From NCBI GenBank assembly GCA_028293725.1, contig JAQGOE010000108.1, forward strand, positions 1 to 16,924: a DNA stretch of 16,924 nt, in the 5' to 3' direction. Shown here in pieces: positions 1 through 8,200 of this stretch. The stretch's first letter is position 1, and every line of letters begins with the position of its first letter. The translations under genes and the position numbers were made by a program. This stretch comes from Gammaproteobacteria bacterium (GTDB lineage Bacteria > Pseudomonadota > Gammaproteobacteria > Steroidobacterales > Steroidobacteraceae). The notes below the pieces were generated by a model. That model made no database searches. It was not told the origin of the DNA and saw only the letters and a program-made list of their open reading frames with translations.

Positions 1-542
1 GCATCTCCGAGGATCGTTACAGTCGCGAGCGTCTCTGCCTCCAACTCGCGTTGCGCTTTCTGGAGCACGAGGCACGCACTCAGACGATTCGCACCTGGAC
101 GGGACTGTCGGACGATAGGATCAGAAAACTCTATCGTTCTTATATGACTCGCGCGAGCCGTTACGTGCCACGACACCGGGGCAAGTCACCACACCAGGTC
201 GCCTACTTCGCGCGCTCCATTCGAGTGCAACAGGAGACGGTTTGGCTCGCGAGTCTGTTATCGCTGCTCGGAGTAATTCCGCCGGAGCCGTGCACCGACG
301 GGGCTCATGCGCTGCCCAACGTGGCGCGCGGGGAGCTACTGTGCCAAGCGTTCGAAACCTATCGGGAGATGATTCCCTCATCGCAGATCTCGTTCGAGCA
401 CGCGGTGTTTCTCGCAACGACCTTGTCGCGTGGCGAGCAATTACGGCTCGGGGGCTGTACCGACTGCGGCAGCCTGGTGGTCACCGAGCGATTCCCCATC
501 CGCGACAAACGCTGCCATCATTGCGTGAATTCCGCGGCGTGA
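1..542 (+). CDS. FlhC-like transcriptional regulator, 5' end missing
   Basis: The reading frame is open from base 3 and ends at a TGA at 540-542, giving about 179 visible residues. The true start lies upstream of the window; a TTG at 51 is in frame, but conserved sequence precedes it. FlhC is the DNA-binding partner of FlhD in the FlhD4C2 activator of flagellar and other genes. The resemblance is seen in the early helix (LQLALRFLEHEART), the TGLSDDRIRKLYR segment that follows it, and a C-terminal zinc site CTDC-x15-CHHC, close to the C-x2-C-x16-C-x2-C of E. coli FlhC. The protein stops soon after the last cysteine and so lacks the long tail of enteric FlhC. Whether flhD lies upstream cannot be seen. 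The family call is fairly secure; a flagellar role is not, because many such homologues are orphan regulators. Confidence 0.75.
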   Translation, partial: ISEDRYSRERLCLQLALRFLEHEARTQTIRTWTGLSDDRIRKLYRSYMTRASRYVPRHRGKSPHQVAYFARSIRVQQETVWLASLLSLLGVIPPEPCTDGAHALPNVARGELLCQAFETYREMIPSSQISFEHAVFLATTLSRGEQLRLGGCTDCGSLVVTERFPIRDKRCHHCVNSAA

Positions 543-652
543 TCTGCGCCATTCATGAGGACCTTGAATTGTTTTCGCGCCCTTGTCGAATCCTTTGGCG
601 GCAGAACGTCTTTTCAGTGGAGTCACCGTGAACCAGCGAAACAGGAGCGCTC

Positions 653-1012
653 ATGAAGAAATTCCTTGGGGTTTACACAGGTACCGCGGACGCCCGGGAG
701 AAGTCCGGGTGGAACAAGCTGGAGCCCGCGGAGCTGGAAAAGCGGCAGGGCGCCGGCATCCAGGCCTGGAAGGACTGGATGGCAAAGCACCAGGCGGCGG
801 TGGTCGAGACCGGCGGCCCGCTTGGCAAGACCAAGCGCATCGGACCACAGGGCATCTCGGATATGCGCAACAACCTGGTGGGCTACGTGGTGGTACAGGC
901 CGACTCACACCAGGCCGCGGCAGAGATGTTCCAGAAGCACCCCCACTTCACCCTTTTCCCCGGCGACTCGGTGGAGGTCATGGAGTGCCTGCCGATGCCC
1001 GGGCAGGTATAA
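653..1012 (+). CDS. YciI-like (YCII-related) small protein
   Basis: This 119-residue protein starts at an ATG preceded by a clear ribosome binding site (AGGAG at 643-647). It begins MKKFLGVYTG, has a charged helical middle (about residues 25-50), a GGPLGKTKRI turn near 54-63, then a strand (GYVVVQADS) and a helix containing AAEMFQKHP, and ends in a strand with VEVMECLPM. This pattern fits the dimeric alpha/beta-barrel fold of YCII-related/DGPF proteins, in which a small protein of 90-120 residues forms the whole unit. Their biochemical role is mostly unknown; some are linked to sigma factors or redox enzymes, but no such partner lies here. It stands alone, 110 bases after the FlhC-like gene. 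The family call rests on pattern and length, with no catalytic motif to confirm it. Confidence 0.65.
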   Translation: MKKFLGVYTGTADAREKSGWNKLEPAELEKRQGAGIQAWKDWMAKHQAAVVETGGPLGKTKRIGPQGISDMRNNLVGYVVVQADSHQAAAEMFQKHPHFTLFPGDSVEVMECLPMPGQV

Positions 1013-1148
1013 CACCAACACTGTGCGGCAGGCGGCGAGGGCGTCGTCAATGACGCCCCGGCCCCAGCCCCGCCGGCCGAGTGGACGGCCAGCAAAATAT
1101 GAGGCCGCGCACCAGCGGAGGACCGCCACATCCAAAGCATGCTTTGGT

Positions 1149-1154
1149 TATGAT
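1149..1154 (+). promoter_or_regulatory. Possible -10 element (TATGAT) of a leaderless mRNA
   Basis: TATGAT matches the -10 consensus at five of six bases and ends 8 bases before the ATG at 1163. A transcript starting about 7 bases after the hexamer would begin at or next to the start codon. No Shine-Dalgarno sequence precedes the ATG, and no convincing -35 is seen 16-18 bases upstream. This is a sequence-based suggestion only. Confidence 0.35.
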
Positions 1155-1162
1155 GCACGGTC

Positions 1163-1378
1163 ATGAACTACAAGACGCGGGTCCTCAAACGCTATCCCCG
1201 TGCGAAGCTGGTCAAGTCCTCCAGCGAGCCGCCCTCGTATTCGGTGAGCGACGGCGAGATTGTTCTGTGCGAGTCCGCGAAGTCGCCAACCGACGCGTGG
1301 CGCCGGTCCGCGCTATTCCTCGATCGCCCCTATAGCGACGCCGACACGCGCTGGCGTCGCACCGACGAGACCTCCTGA
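1163..1378 (+). CDS. Small hypothetical protein (71 aa)
   Basis: I do not recognise a named family. The product is a basic 71-residue protein beginning MNYKTRVLKRYPRAKLVKSS, with a central strand-like stretch (SYSVSDGEIVLCES), then a helix with DAWRRSALFL at about residues 44-53. The order (a VLKRYP-like opening, a short beta hairpin, then S-x-x-x-AWRRSA) resembles small stand-alone proteins common in proteobacteria and phages that have no assigned function. It has no signal peptide, membrane segment or metal-binding cluster. The ATG follows a -10-like hexamer closely and lacks a ribosome binding site. The 150 bases before it and 167 bases after it hold no other gene, only weak hairpins. Composition and sense make coding likely, but a chance frame in GC-rich DNA cannot be excluded. 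Confidence 0.5.
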   Translation: MNYKTRVLKRYPRAKLVKSSSEPPSYSVSDGEIVLCESAKSPTDAWRRSALFLDRPYSDADTRWRRTDETS

Positions 1379-1533
1379 GCCGATCGGCTCCCTCGTTTCG
1401 AGCCCGATACGTCCCCCGACGCACCCGGCAGAGCCATCCCTCGACCGAAGGCCGGCCTGCGAGAGCCAAGGGGCCGCCGTAGCCGCACCCATCGACGAGC
1501 CACGCTCTAAACTCTCCCGCAACGTCCTTTGGT

Positions 1534-1539
1534 TAAGAT
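1534..1539 (+). promoter_or_regulatory. Possible -10 element (TAAGAT) of leaderless nudC mRNA
   Basis: TAAGAT ends 6 bases before the nudC ATG, so a start site 7 bases downstream would fall on the A of the ATG. It sits in the string TTTGGTTAAGATGC, nearly the same as TTTGGTTATGATGC before the small gene at 1163. No Shine-Dalgarno sequence precedes the ATG. A matching -35 was not found. Confidence 0.35.
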
Positions 1540-1545
1540 GCGCTC

Positions 1546-2445
1546 ATGGACCAGGCACGCCCGAATTTCTTCTCCGGACCCTATATCGAACGACGCGAGG
1601 AAGCGCGCGAGGACCCGGGATGGCTGGAGGCGGCGCTTGCGGATCCTGCGACGCTCTACCTGCTCGCGAAAGGCACCACGCAACTGGTGCAGACGAAGCC
1701 GGAGCCCCGTATTGAATTCGTCACCCGCGAGCATCCCGTCGTCCGGGAAGTGGAGCCGCGGCAGTTCGTATTGCTCGGATGGTTTCGCGGCAGGCGCTGC
1801 GTCCTGATCGAGCTCGAGCCCGAGCGTTCGGTAAGCTTGCCCCAGAATGCGAGCTTCGAGGAGCTGCGACCCCTTTCGCCTCTCCTGCGCGGCGATGAGC
1901 CAGGTCTGCTCGCGTACGCGCGCGCCCTGTCGATCTGGCGCTCCCGTCAGAAATTCTGCGGTGTGTGCGGCTTCCCGACCGTTCCACGGAAGGCCGGGCA
2001 CGTGCTCCATTGCACGAACCCGACTTGCGGCCATGAGTTCTTCCCCCGCATCGACCCCGCCATTATCGTGCTCGTGACCGATGGCGAGCGGGCGCTGCTC
2101 GGACGGCAGGCGAGCTGGCCGCCGGGGCGTTACTCCACCATCGCGGGATTTGTGGAGCCGGGCGAGAGCCTCGAAGACACCGTGGTTCGCGAGGTGATGG
2201 AGGAGACCGCGGTCGAGGTTGCAAGTGTCAGGTATGACTCCTCGCAACCTTGGCCCTTCCCCTCATCGCTGATGCTCGGGTTCCACGCGACCGCGGCACC
2301 AGGGTGCGTCGTACGGGTGGGCCATGAGCTCGAAGCCGCGGCGTGGTTCACGCGGGAGCAGATCAATTCAGGCCAGACGCTCGTCCCGCCGTCACACGCG
2401 ATCTCGTATCGGCTCATTTCGGCCTGGCTCAAAGGCGACGAATGA
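1546..2445 (+). CDS. nudC: NAD+ diphosphatase NudC (Nudix hydrolase)
   Basis: NudC splits NAD(H) into NMN(H) and AMP, and in E. coli also removes NAD caps from the 5' ends of RNA. The 299-residue protein has the family's full layout: an N-terminal domain (about 1-130), a four-cysteine zinc ribbon (C138, C141, C156, C161), then FPRIDPAIIV and the Nudix box from G201 to V223 with the catalytic R215-E216 and E219-E220 pair. It also has the SQPWPFP motif (233-239) that marks NADH diphosphatases among Nudix enzymes. The Nudix box ends EETAV, where most family members have a glycine in place of this alanine; metal-binding glutamates are intact, so activity is expected. It is slightly longer than E. 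coli NudC (257 residues). It appears to be transcribed alone or with the NRDE gene 45 bases downstream. Confidence 0.93.
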   Translation: MDQARPNFFSGPYIERREEAREDPGWLEAALADPATLYLLAKGTTQLVQTKPEPRIEFVTREHPVVREVEPRQFVLLGWFRGRRCVLIELEPERSVSLPQNASFEELRPLSPLLRGDEPGLLAYARALSIWRSRQKFCGVCGFPTVPRKAGHVLHCTNPTCGHEFFPRIDPAIIVLVTDGERALLGRQASWPPGRYSTIAGFVEPGESLEDTVVREVMEETAVEVASVRYDSSQPWPFPSSLMLGFHATAAPGCVVRVGHELEAAAWFTREQINSGQTLVPPSHAISYRLISAWLKGDE

Positions 2446-2490
2446 CAGCGGCAGGCGTACATCCCCTGGGACTTTCAAGCGACACTTAAC

Positions 2491-3273
2491 ATGTGCCTCC
2501 TGGTCCTCGCCTGGCAGGCGCATCCCCGCTACCGCCTGATCGTGGCCGCCAACCGTGACGAGTTCCACGAGCGGCCCACCGCGCCGCTGACGAAATGGCC
2601 AGCGCCGGAAAACATCCTCGCCGGCCGGGACTTGCGCGCCCATGGAACGTGGCTCGGGCTCGATCGGCACCGTCGTTTTGGTGTCATCACAAACTTCCGG
2701 GAGTTGCAGCGACCCCGACCGGAGGCCCCGTCGCGCGGCGCGCTCATTCCCCGTTATCTGGAAGGTGAGGCGAGTGCGGCGACCTGTCTCAGCCGACTCG
2801 AGCCCGAAGCGCCACGCTATTCGGGTTTCAATCTGCTGCTGACCGACGGCGATTCGCTCTGGTACGCCTCGAACCGCGCCGAGCGCTTTGCCCGCCCGTT
2901 GCCACCGGGCGTATACGGGCTTTCCAACCAGTTTCTGGACACTCCTTGGCCCAAGCTCCGACGGGTACGACGGCGGTTCGACGCCTGGTTGAGCGACCCT
3001 GCCAACGCCTCCGCGTCGGAGCTGTTCGCATTGCTGGATGATCGGGCTACCGCGACGGCGGACGAGGAGCTCCCGCAGACCGGAGTCCCGCCAGAGTGGG
3101 AACGGGTGCTCTCCGCCCCATTTGTCCTCAACCCGGATTATGGAACACGGTGTTCGACGGTGTTGCTGCTTGAGCCCTCCGGCGCCGGCTACCTGGCCGA
3201 GCGTCGCTTCGACCCCCGTGGGAACCCGACGGGCGCAACCGAATTCGCGCTGGCCGCCGGCGAGTGGCCCTGA
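2491..3273 (+). CDS. NRDE/TANGO2-family protein
   Basis: The 260-residue protein begins MCLLVLAW and carries the NRDE signature at residues 21-24 within AANRDEFHERP, followed by AGRDLRAHGTWLGL (44-57) and VITNFRE (65-71). These identify the NRDE family, whose animal member is TANGO2, linked to lipid and coenzyme A or haem handling. The bacterial role is not established. The conserved cysteine at position 2 and the early strands recall Ntn hydrolases, but hydrolase activity is inference. It has no signal peptide or membrane segment, so it should be cytoplasmic. It follows nudC by 45 bases and could share its transcript. The ATG at 2491 is fixed by the near-universal MC start of the family, though no strong ribosome binding site precedes it. 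Confidence 0.88.
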   Translation: MCLLVLAWQAHPRYRLIVAANRDEFHERPTAPLTKWPAPENILAGRDLRAHGTWLGLDRHRRFGVITNFRELQRPRPEAPSRGALIPRYLEGEASAATCLSRLEPEAPRYSGFNLLLTDGDSLWYASNRAERFARPLPPGVYGLSNQFLDTPWPKLRRVRRRFDAWLSDPANASASELFALLDDRATATADEELPQTGVPPEWERVLSAPFVLNPDYGTRCSTVLLLEPSGAGYLAERRFDPRGNPTGATEFALAAGEWP

Positions 3274-3360
3274 GTGCCGGTCGCACGCCGCAGACGGAGC
3301 TTTCACGGAACCCACAGCCGCGCGTCGAATTTTCGCGGAAGAGCTTCGAGCGCATCCACG

Positions 3361-3387
3361 CCTGAGCCTCTAGAATCTCAGGTTTTC
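3361..3387 (+). terminator. Weak intrinsic terminator before tamA
   Basis: CCTGAG (3361-3366) and CTCAGG (3377-3382) form a 6-bp stem with a 10-base loop, followed at once by TTTTCTT. The position, 88 bases after the NRDE stop codon and 19 bases before tamA, suits a terminator for the upstream genes. The stem is short and the loop long, so strength is doubtful. Confidence 0.35.
3371..3376 (+). promoter_or_regulatory. tamA: Possible -10 element (TAGAAT) for tamA
   Basis: TAGAAT matches the -10 consensus at five of six bases and would place the transcript start near 3383, giving a leader of about 23 bases before the tamA ATG. It lies inside the loop of the terminator-like hairpin. No clear -35 is visible, so this is tentative. 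Confidence 0.3.
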
Positions 3388-3405
3388 TTCCATTCGCACG
3401 TCTAG

Positions 3406-5253
3406 ATGGCGCGTCGCAATCCCCTAACCTGGGCCCGCTGGCACAGCCGGGCCTGGCTGGCCGCGATGTGTCTCATCGCCTCGCCCTTCGCGCGGGCGAA
3501 CATCACCGTCGACATCCACGGGGTCGACGATCAGTTGCGTACGAATGTCCTCGCCTATCTCAGCTTCGAGCGCTACAACAAGCGCACCGACCTCAGCGCC
3601 GACACGGTCGAGCGGCTGCACAACCGCGTCGAGCGCGAGGTGCAATCCGCGCTGAAACCCTTCGGCTACTACGAGCCGAAGGTGGAGTCCGAGGTGCAGG
3701 ATCTAGGCCATGGAGAATGGAAGGTCACCATCGACATCAATCCCGGTCCGCCGGTAGTGATCGACAAAATCGACGTGCGAGTGGCCGGGCCGGGCGCCAC
3801 AGACCCTCTGTTCCAGCGCATTACCGCGGATCCGCCCTTGCATGCCGGCGACCGGTTGAGTCATGCCACCTACGAGGCGATTAAAAGCGATCTGCAGCGG
3901 ACCGCCGCCACCTACGGGTTCCTCGATGCGAAACTCACTCGCAACGAGCTCGTGGTCGATCCCAAAAACCACACGGCAAACGTGTCGTTGGAAATGGAAA
4001 CGGGCGAGCGCTATCGCTTCGGTCCAACCACCATCGAGCAGACCTCGGTCAAGGACGCGCTGGTACGGCGTTATTTACGCTACCACGAAGGTGACTATTT
4101 CGACCTGACACAGATCCTGCGGACCCAGTTCGCGCTGGATGACGCGCAATACTTCGCCAATCTCGAGGTGTTACCCCAGGACGCCGATCACCAGACGCAC
4201 GTCATCCCGGTGGACATCCACGCCGACAAGAGCCGGCGCAATCGCTACTCCTTCGGTGCGGGCTACGCCACTGACACCGGGGTACGCGGCACGCTGACGT
4301 GGGAAAACCGCAGACTCAACACCCTCGGGCATCGCTTCAGCATGACGATCGAGGCATCGCAGGTGGAGCGCTACCTTCTCCAGGCCCGCTACATCATCCC
4401 CATCGGCGACCCGGCGGTGGAGAATCTGACTTTCCAGACCACCGTCAATCAGCTGCAGCTCGCCGACATCCTGACACACACGCAGACCATCGGACCGGCA
4501 ATCACGAAGGTGGCGGGTAACTGGCAGTACGTCCTGTTCGCGAACGCGACCAAAACCACCGACGACTCGATTGCCGGATCGACCACCGAGAGAATGCTCG
4601 TACCCGGGGTCGATCTCGCGTCCGTGCCGAAAGGCTACCTGGGCGAACCGATTTTCCAACATCCGTTCTTCGCGGAAGTGCGCGGCTCGAACGCCGCGAT
4701 CGGTTCGGACTCCAATTTCCTTCAGGTGCATCTGCAGGCCGAGCGCGTCTTTCAGATTGCCGACAAATGGCACCTCCTGTTGCGCGATGAGGTCGGCGCC
4801 ACCCTGGTGTCAAACTTCGACCGGCTCCCCGCGATCATGCGGTTTTTCGCCGGCGGCGATAACAGTGTGCGCGGTTTCGCGTTCGACGAGCTGTCGCCGA
4901 GCGACACCGCCTGCAGGGACAGCAAAGGGAACCTCTTCCTGGTCGCCGGTACAGGCACCGGCAAATGCGCCGGCCAGGTCGGAACGGTCCAGGTCGGAAC
5001 GGTCAGAGATGGCGGCAAGGACCTCATTACCGGCACTGTGGAGGTCATCCGCGACCTGCCCCATAACTTCGGCGTCGCCACGTTCTTCGACTACGGCAAC
5101 GCTTTCAATCATTTCGGCGACCCGCTCGAATATGCGGCCGGCGTCGGTTTCCGCGTGCGCCTTCCCGTCGTAACATTGGGCATCGACATAGCGGAACCGC
5201 TGTCGAGAAATGCCGGCCCGCGCTTTCATATCAACTTCTCGCCGAAACTGTAG
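3406..5253 (+). CDS. tamA: TamA, outer-membrane assembly factor (Omp85/BamA family)
   Basis: TamA is the outer-membrane half of the translocation and assembly module, which with TamB helps insert certain outer-membrane proteins and is linked to phospholipid transport. The 615 residues start with a signal peptide (hydrophobic WLAAMCLIASPFARA, likely cut after residue 31), then about three POTRA domains (roughly 32-270), with the typical FGYYEPKVE and YGFLDAKLT strands, and a C-terminal 16-strand barrel (about 275-615) opening with RYSFGAGYATDTG. The Omp85 motif NSVRGF lies at 486-491 with R489. After it, a loop insert carries two cysteines (C503, C521) and a five-residue tandem repeat. The ATG at 3406 puts the signal peptide in the right place, though no clear ribosome binding site precedes it. 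tamB follows after 5 bases, which supports the assignment. Confidence 0.92.
   Translation: MARRNPLTWARWHSRAWLAAMCLIASPFARANITVDIHGVDDQLRTNVLAYLSFERYNKRTDLSADTVERLHNRVEREVQSALKPFGYYEPKVESEVQDLGHGEWKVTIDINPGPPVVIDKIDVRVAGPGATDPLFQRITADPPLHAGDRLSHATYEAIKSDLQRTAATYGFLDAKLTRNELVVDPKNHTANVSLEMETGERYRFGPTTIEQTSVKDALVRRYLRYHEGDYFDLTQILRTQFALDDAQYFANLEVLPQDADHQTHVIPVDIHADKSRRNRYSFGAGYATDTGVRGTLTWENRRLNTLGHRFSMTIEASQVERYLLQARYIIPIGDPAVENLTFQTTVNQLQLADILTHTQTIGPAITKVAGNWQYVLFANATKTTDDSIAGSTTERMLVPGVDLASVPKGYLGEPIFQHPFFAEVRGSNAAIGSDSNFLQVHLQAERVFQIADKWHLLLRDEVGATLVSNFDRLPAIMRFFAGGDNSVRGFAFDELSPSDTACRDSKGNLFLVAGTGTGKCAGQVGTVQVGTVRDGGKDLITGTVEVIRDLPHNFGVATFFDYGNAFNHFGDPLEYAAGVGFRVRLPVVTLGIDIAEPLSRNAGPRFHINFSPKL
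4975..5004 (+). repeat. tamA: Perfect 15-bp tandem duplication inside tamA
   Basis: The unit CAGGTCGGAACGGTC occurs twice head to tail (4975-4989 and 4990-5004) with no mismatch. It is in frame and encodes QVGTV twice (TamA residues 524-533), in the insert that follows the VRGF motif. Exact identity suggests a recent duplication in an exposed loop that tolerates length change. Confidence 0.9.
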
Positions 5254-5258
5254 CCCCG

Positions 5259-8200
5259 ATGCGACGCCTGCTGCTCCTCACCGCTGGGTTCCTGGTCTTC
5301 CTGGCCATAGCGGTGCCGTCAGCTGTCGTTTATTACGTGATCTTCACCGAGAGCGGCTGGCAATTCGTTACGAACCACATCCCCCACCGTTTCGGGGACA
5401 CGACACTGACCATTGTGAATCCGACCGGCAGCATCGCTCATGGCATCAAGGTCGAGAGCGTTGAAGTCGACCACCGCCTCGTCAACGTGCGCGTCGAGAA
5501 CCTCCAGGGTCATATCAAGTTGCTCCCGCTCCTGTGGCAGACGATCCACGCGACGGACACCTACATGGGCAGAGTCACCGTCAGGGTAAAACGTCGTACA
5601 AAGCCGCCTACCCCGGGCCAACCCCTGTTCATCCCCCGATGGATGGTCATCAACGCCGACCACACTCATTTCGGCATTGCCACGGTAACCGTTCCCAATG
5701 GCTTTCATCTCGAGGCAACCGACATCGATGGCTCGGCGGTGATTCATCACCGTACTATCCGTCTCTTCGAAGCCCAGGGGCAGCTCGGCGACACGCATGT
5801 GTCGGGGAAGGGCCTGTTGTATGCAACGGACCCCTTCGGGCTCGATGTCGATGCACGCATAAACTGGAGCCCCGACACACAGCCCGCCTGGGCGGGCACG
5901 CTGGCAGGGAAAGGTAACCTCGCATCGCTGGCGCTCACGATTCACACTACGCTGCCGTTCCGAGCCGACTTCACGGGCAAGGCGCTCGATCTGACCAACC
6001 ATTGGCACTGGCTCGGCGATGCCGTCGCACATGACCTGGATATCCGCACGTGGGGTGGCAGCGGCGTACTGGGCCTCATCACGGGACACTTCGCCATTCA
6101 CGGCGACACGAACGGCTTCGGCGGCACCGGAACCGCGAATCCCACCGGTCTGCGCGTCGGGTTGTTCCAGACTGAGTTCGACGGCTTTTACAGCAACCAT
6201 GTGTTGACCGCCCGACACATGAGCGCGCGTCATATCGTCACCGGCGCGCAGGCCACCGGCGCTGGAACGATCGAAGTCGTCAAGAACGGACCACGCCTCG
6301 ATCTGCAGGGCAACTGGCATGACTTCCGCTGGCCGCTGGTGGGAAAGGATAAGGACGTGCCTTTCCATAGCCCGTCCGGGCAGTACACGCTGCAGGGAAT
6401 ACTGCCCTACGACGTACACATGATAGGAGTCGGCAAGGTACGGGACCTGCCGCCGATGCCGGCTGACGTGTACGGATCGCTGGGCAAGGATCACTTCACC
6501 TGGAGTCGCGCCGAGATCGACCTTTTCCAGGGACACGCTAGCGTCAACGGTTCGGTCACCTGGGCTCCGCAGGACACCTGGAGAGTGTCAGGGCGGCTGA
6601 CGGGGATCGATCCGAGTTATTTCCGACCCGACCTTCCGGGCAAGCTGGACTTTACGCTGGCGGTCAATGCCCAGAGCTTCGAGTCCACCGGTCCCATGAC
6701 GCTCGACTTCAGTGACTTCGGCGGACGGCTGCGCGGCGCACCGGCAAGTGGCGGCGGTAAACTGTCCCTCTCGGGGACGACCTGGGCTTTCGACAACGTC
6801 CGCGTCGCCCTCGGGCACACCAACATCGCGCTGGACGGTCGCATCAACGAGCAGTACGACCTGCGTTTCAACGTGACCGCTGAAGACCTGAGCCTCCTCG
6901 CAGCCGACAGCCGCGGCCAGTTGAAGGCTTCCGGCACGATTCGTGGTACTCCGGCGGACCCCATGATCGCCGCGACCGCGCATGGCAGCGGCATTCAGCA
7001 TGAGGGGATTGGGCTCGAGCGCCTCGATGCCGACATCGACTTCGACTCGCATCCGGACCACGAGTCGAAAATCGACGCGCGGCTTCATAATCTAACTTAC
7101 GACAATCGGACGTTCGAGAGCCTCGTCTTCACGCTCGCGGGTAAGCCCGCGAACTACGCCCTGCATCTCGACTTGAAGGCGCTCGGCCTCGTCGCAAGCG
7201 CCCAGGCGTCGGGCCCGTTCTCACAAGGCGTCTTCAACGGGCAACTCAAGTCGCTCGCCATCAAAGGCACCGAATCGCTACGACTCGAGCTCGAGAGACC
7301 CGTCGGTATGCGCTTGTCGCGCGCCGAGGCCCGGATAGAGTGGCTTTGTCTCGCCGGAACGCCCGTCAGTGTTTGCGCCGACGCCAATTGGAAGCCGGAT
7401 CAGTGGTCCACGACAGTCACCGCCAATGAACTGCCCATCAGCGCGCTGACCGCGGGCATGACCCCGTCCGTGGACTATCAGGGCACGATCAACATCAACG
7501 CCCGTGTTTTCCAGGAGGGTGACGCTCCCGTGCAGGGAACCGCGCGCCTGGAACTCACCAACGCACAACTTTCGCACAAACTGCTGAGCCATCGCATCGA
7601 GCACACCACACTGGGCTCCGGGACGGTGGGCCTCGCCGCCACCCGGTCGGCGTTCACCGCAGACGCCAGGCTGGAGGACGGTGAAGTTGGCACGATCAAA
7701 GCCAACTTCGAGGCACAACGGGGCGCGCCGCAATGGCAGAGCATTCCGGTGCAGGGTGAGCTTCACGCGCACACCGCGGAGCTGAATCTCATCTCCCTAT
7801 ATATCCCGGACATCGACCGTGCGGCGGGTGAGCTCACCGCGGATGTCAGGATCCGCGGCACGTTGGGCACTCCGCTGTTGGACGGCTCGGTCAAGGTGAC
7901 CGACGGTGAGGTCGACTTCTACCAAGTCAACCTCGGGCTGCGTGAGTTAGGTCTGGAAGCCAATCTCACCGACAACGGTGTGAGCTTCAAGGGCACGGCG
8001 CGGGTCGGGTCGGGAACCACGACGGCGGGCGGCCACCTCGAGTGGCGCGACTCGCTGCCCCATGGGAAATTCACCCTGAAGGGCACGAACCTGCGGGTCG
8101 TGGATGTCCCCGAAGCGCAGATCGATGCCTCGCCCGATCTGGAATTCAGTGTCGACGGCCGCAAGATCGAAGTCACGGGAAGCGTCAATGTACCCAACGC

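Noticed and set aside
564..591. TTGAAT-16-TCGAAT as a promoter for the YciI-like gene
   Set aside because: Each box matches only four of six consensus bases and the spacing is 16; this level of match is expected by chance.
1040..1057. Hairpin GGCGTC/GACGCC as a terminator after the YciI-like gene
   Set aside because: A 6-bp stem with no T tract in GC-rich DNA; too weak to call.
1377..1390. 14-base palindrome GAGCCGATCGGCTC at the stop of the 71-residue gene
   Set aside because: Perfect but short; the 5-bp stem is not followed by a T tract, and no known operator matches it.
2392..3315. 307-codon open frame on the minus strand opposite the NRDE gene
   Set aside because: The + strand frame carries the NRDE signature; the minus frame is rich in Arg and Gly as expected for a shadow.
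5319..6536. 405-codon open frame on the minus strand inside tamB
   Set aside because: It is antisense to the well-supported tamB frame and has no recognisable motif or start signal.
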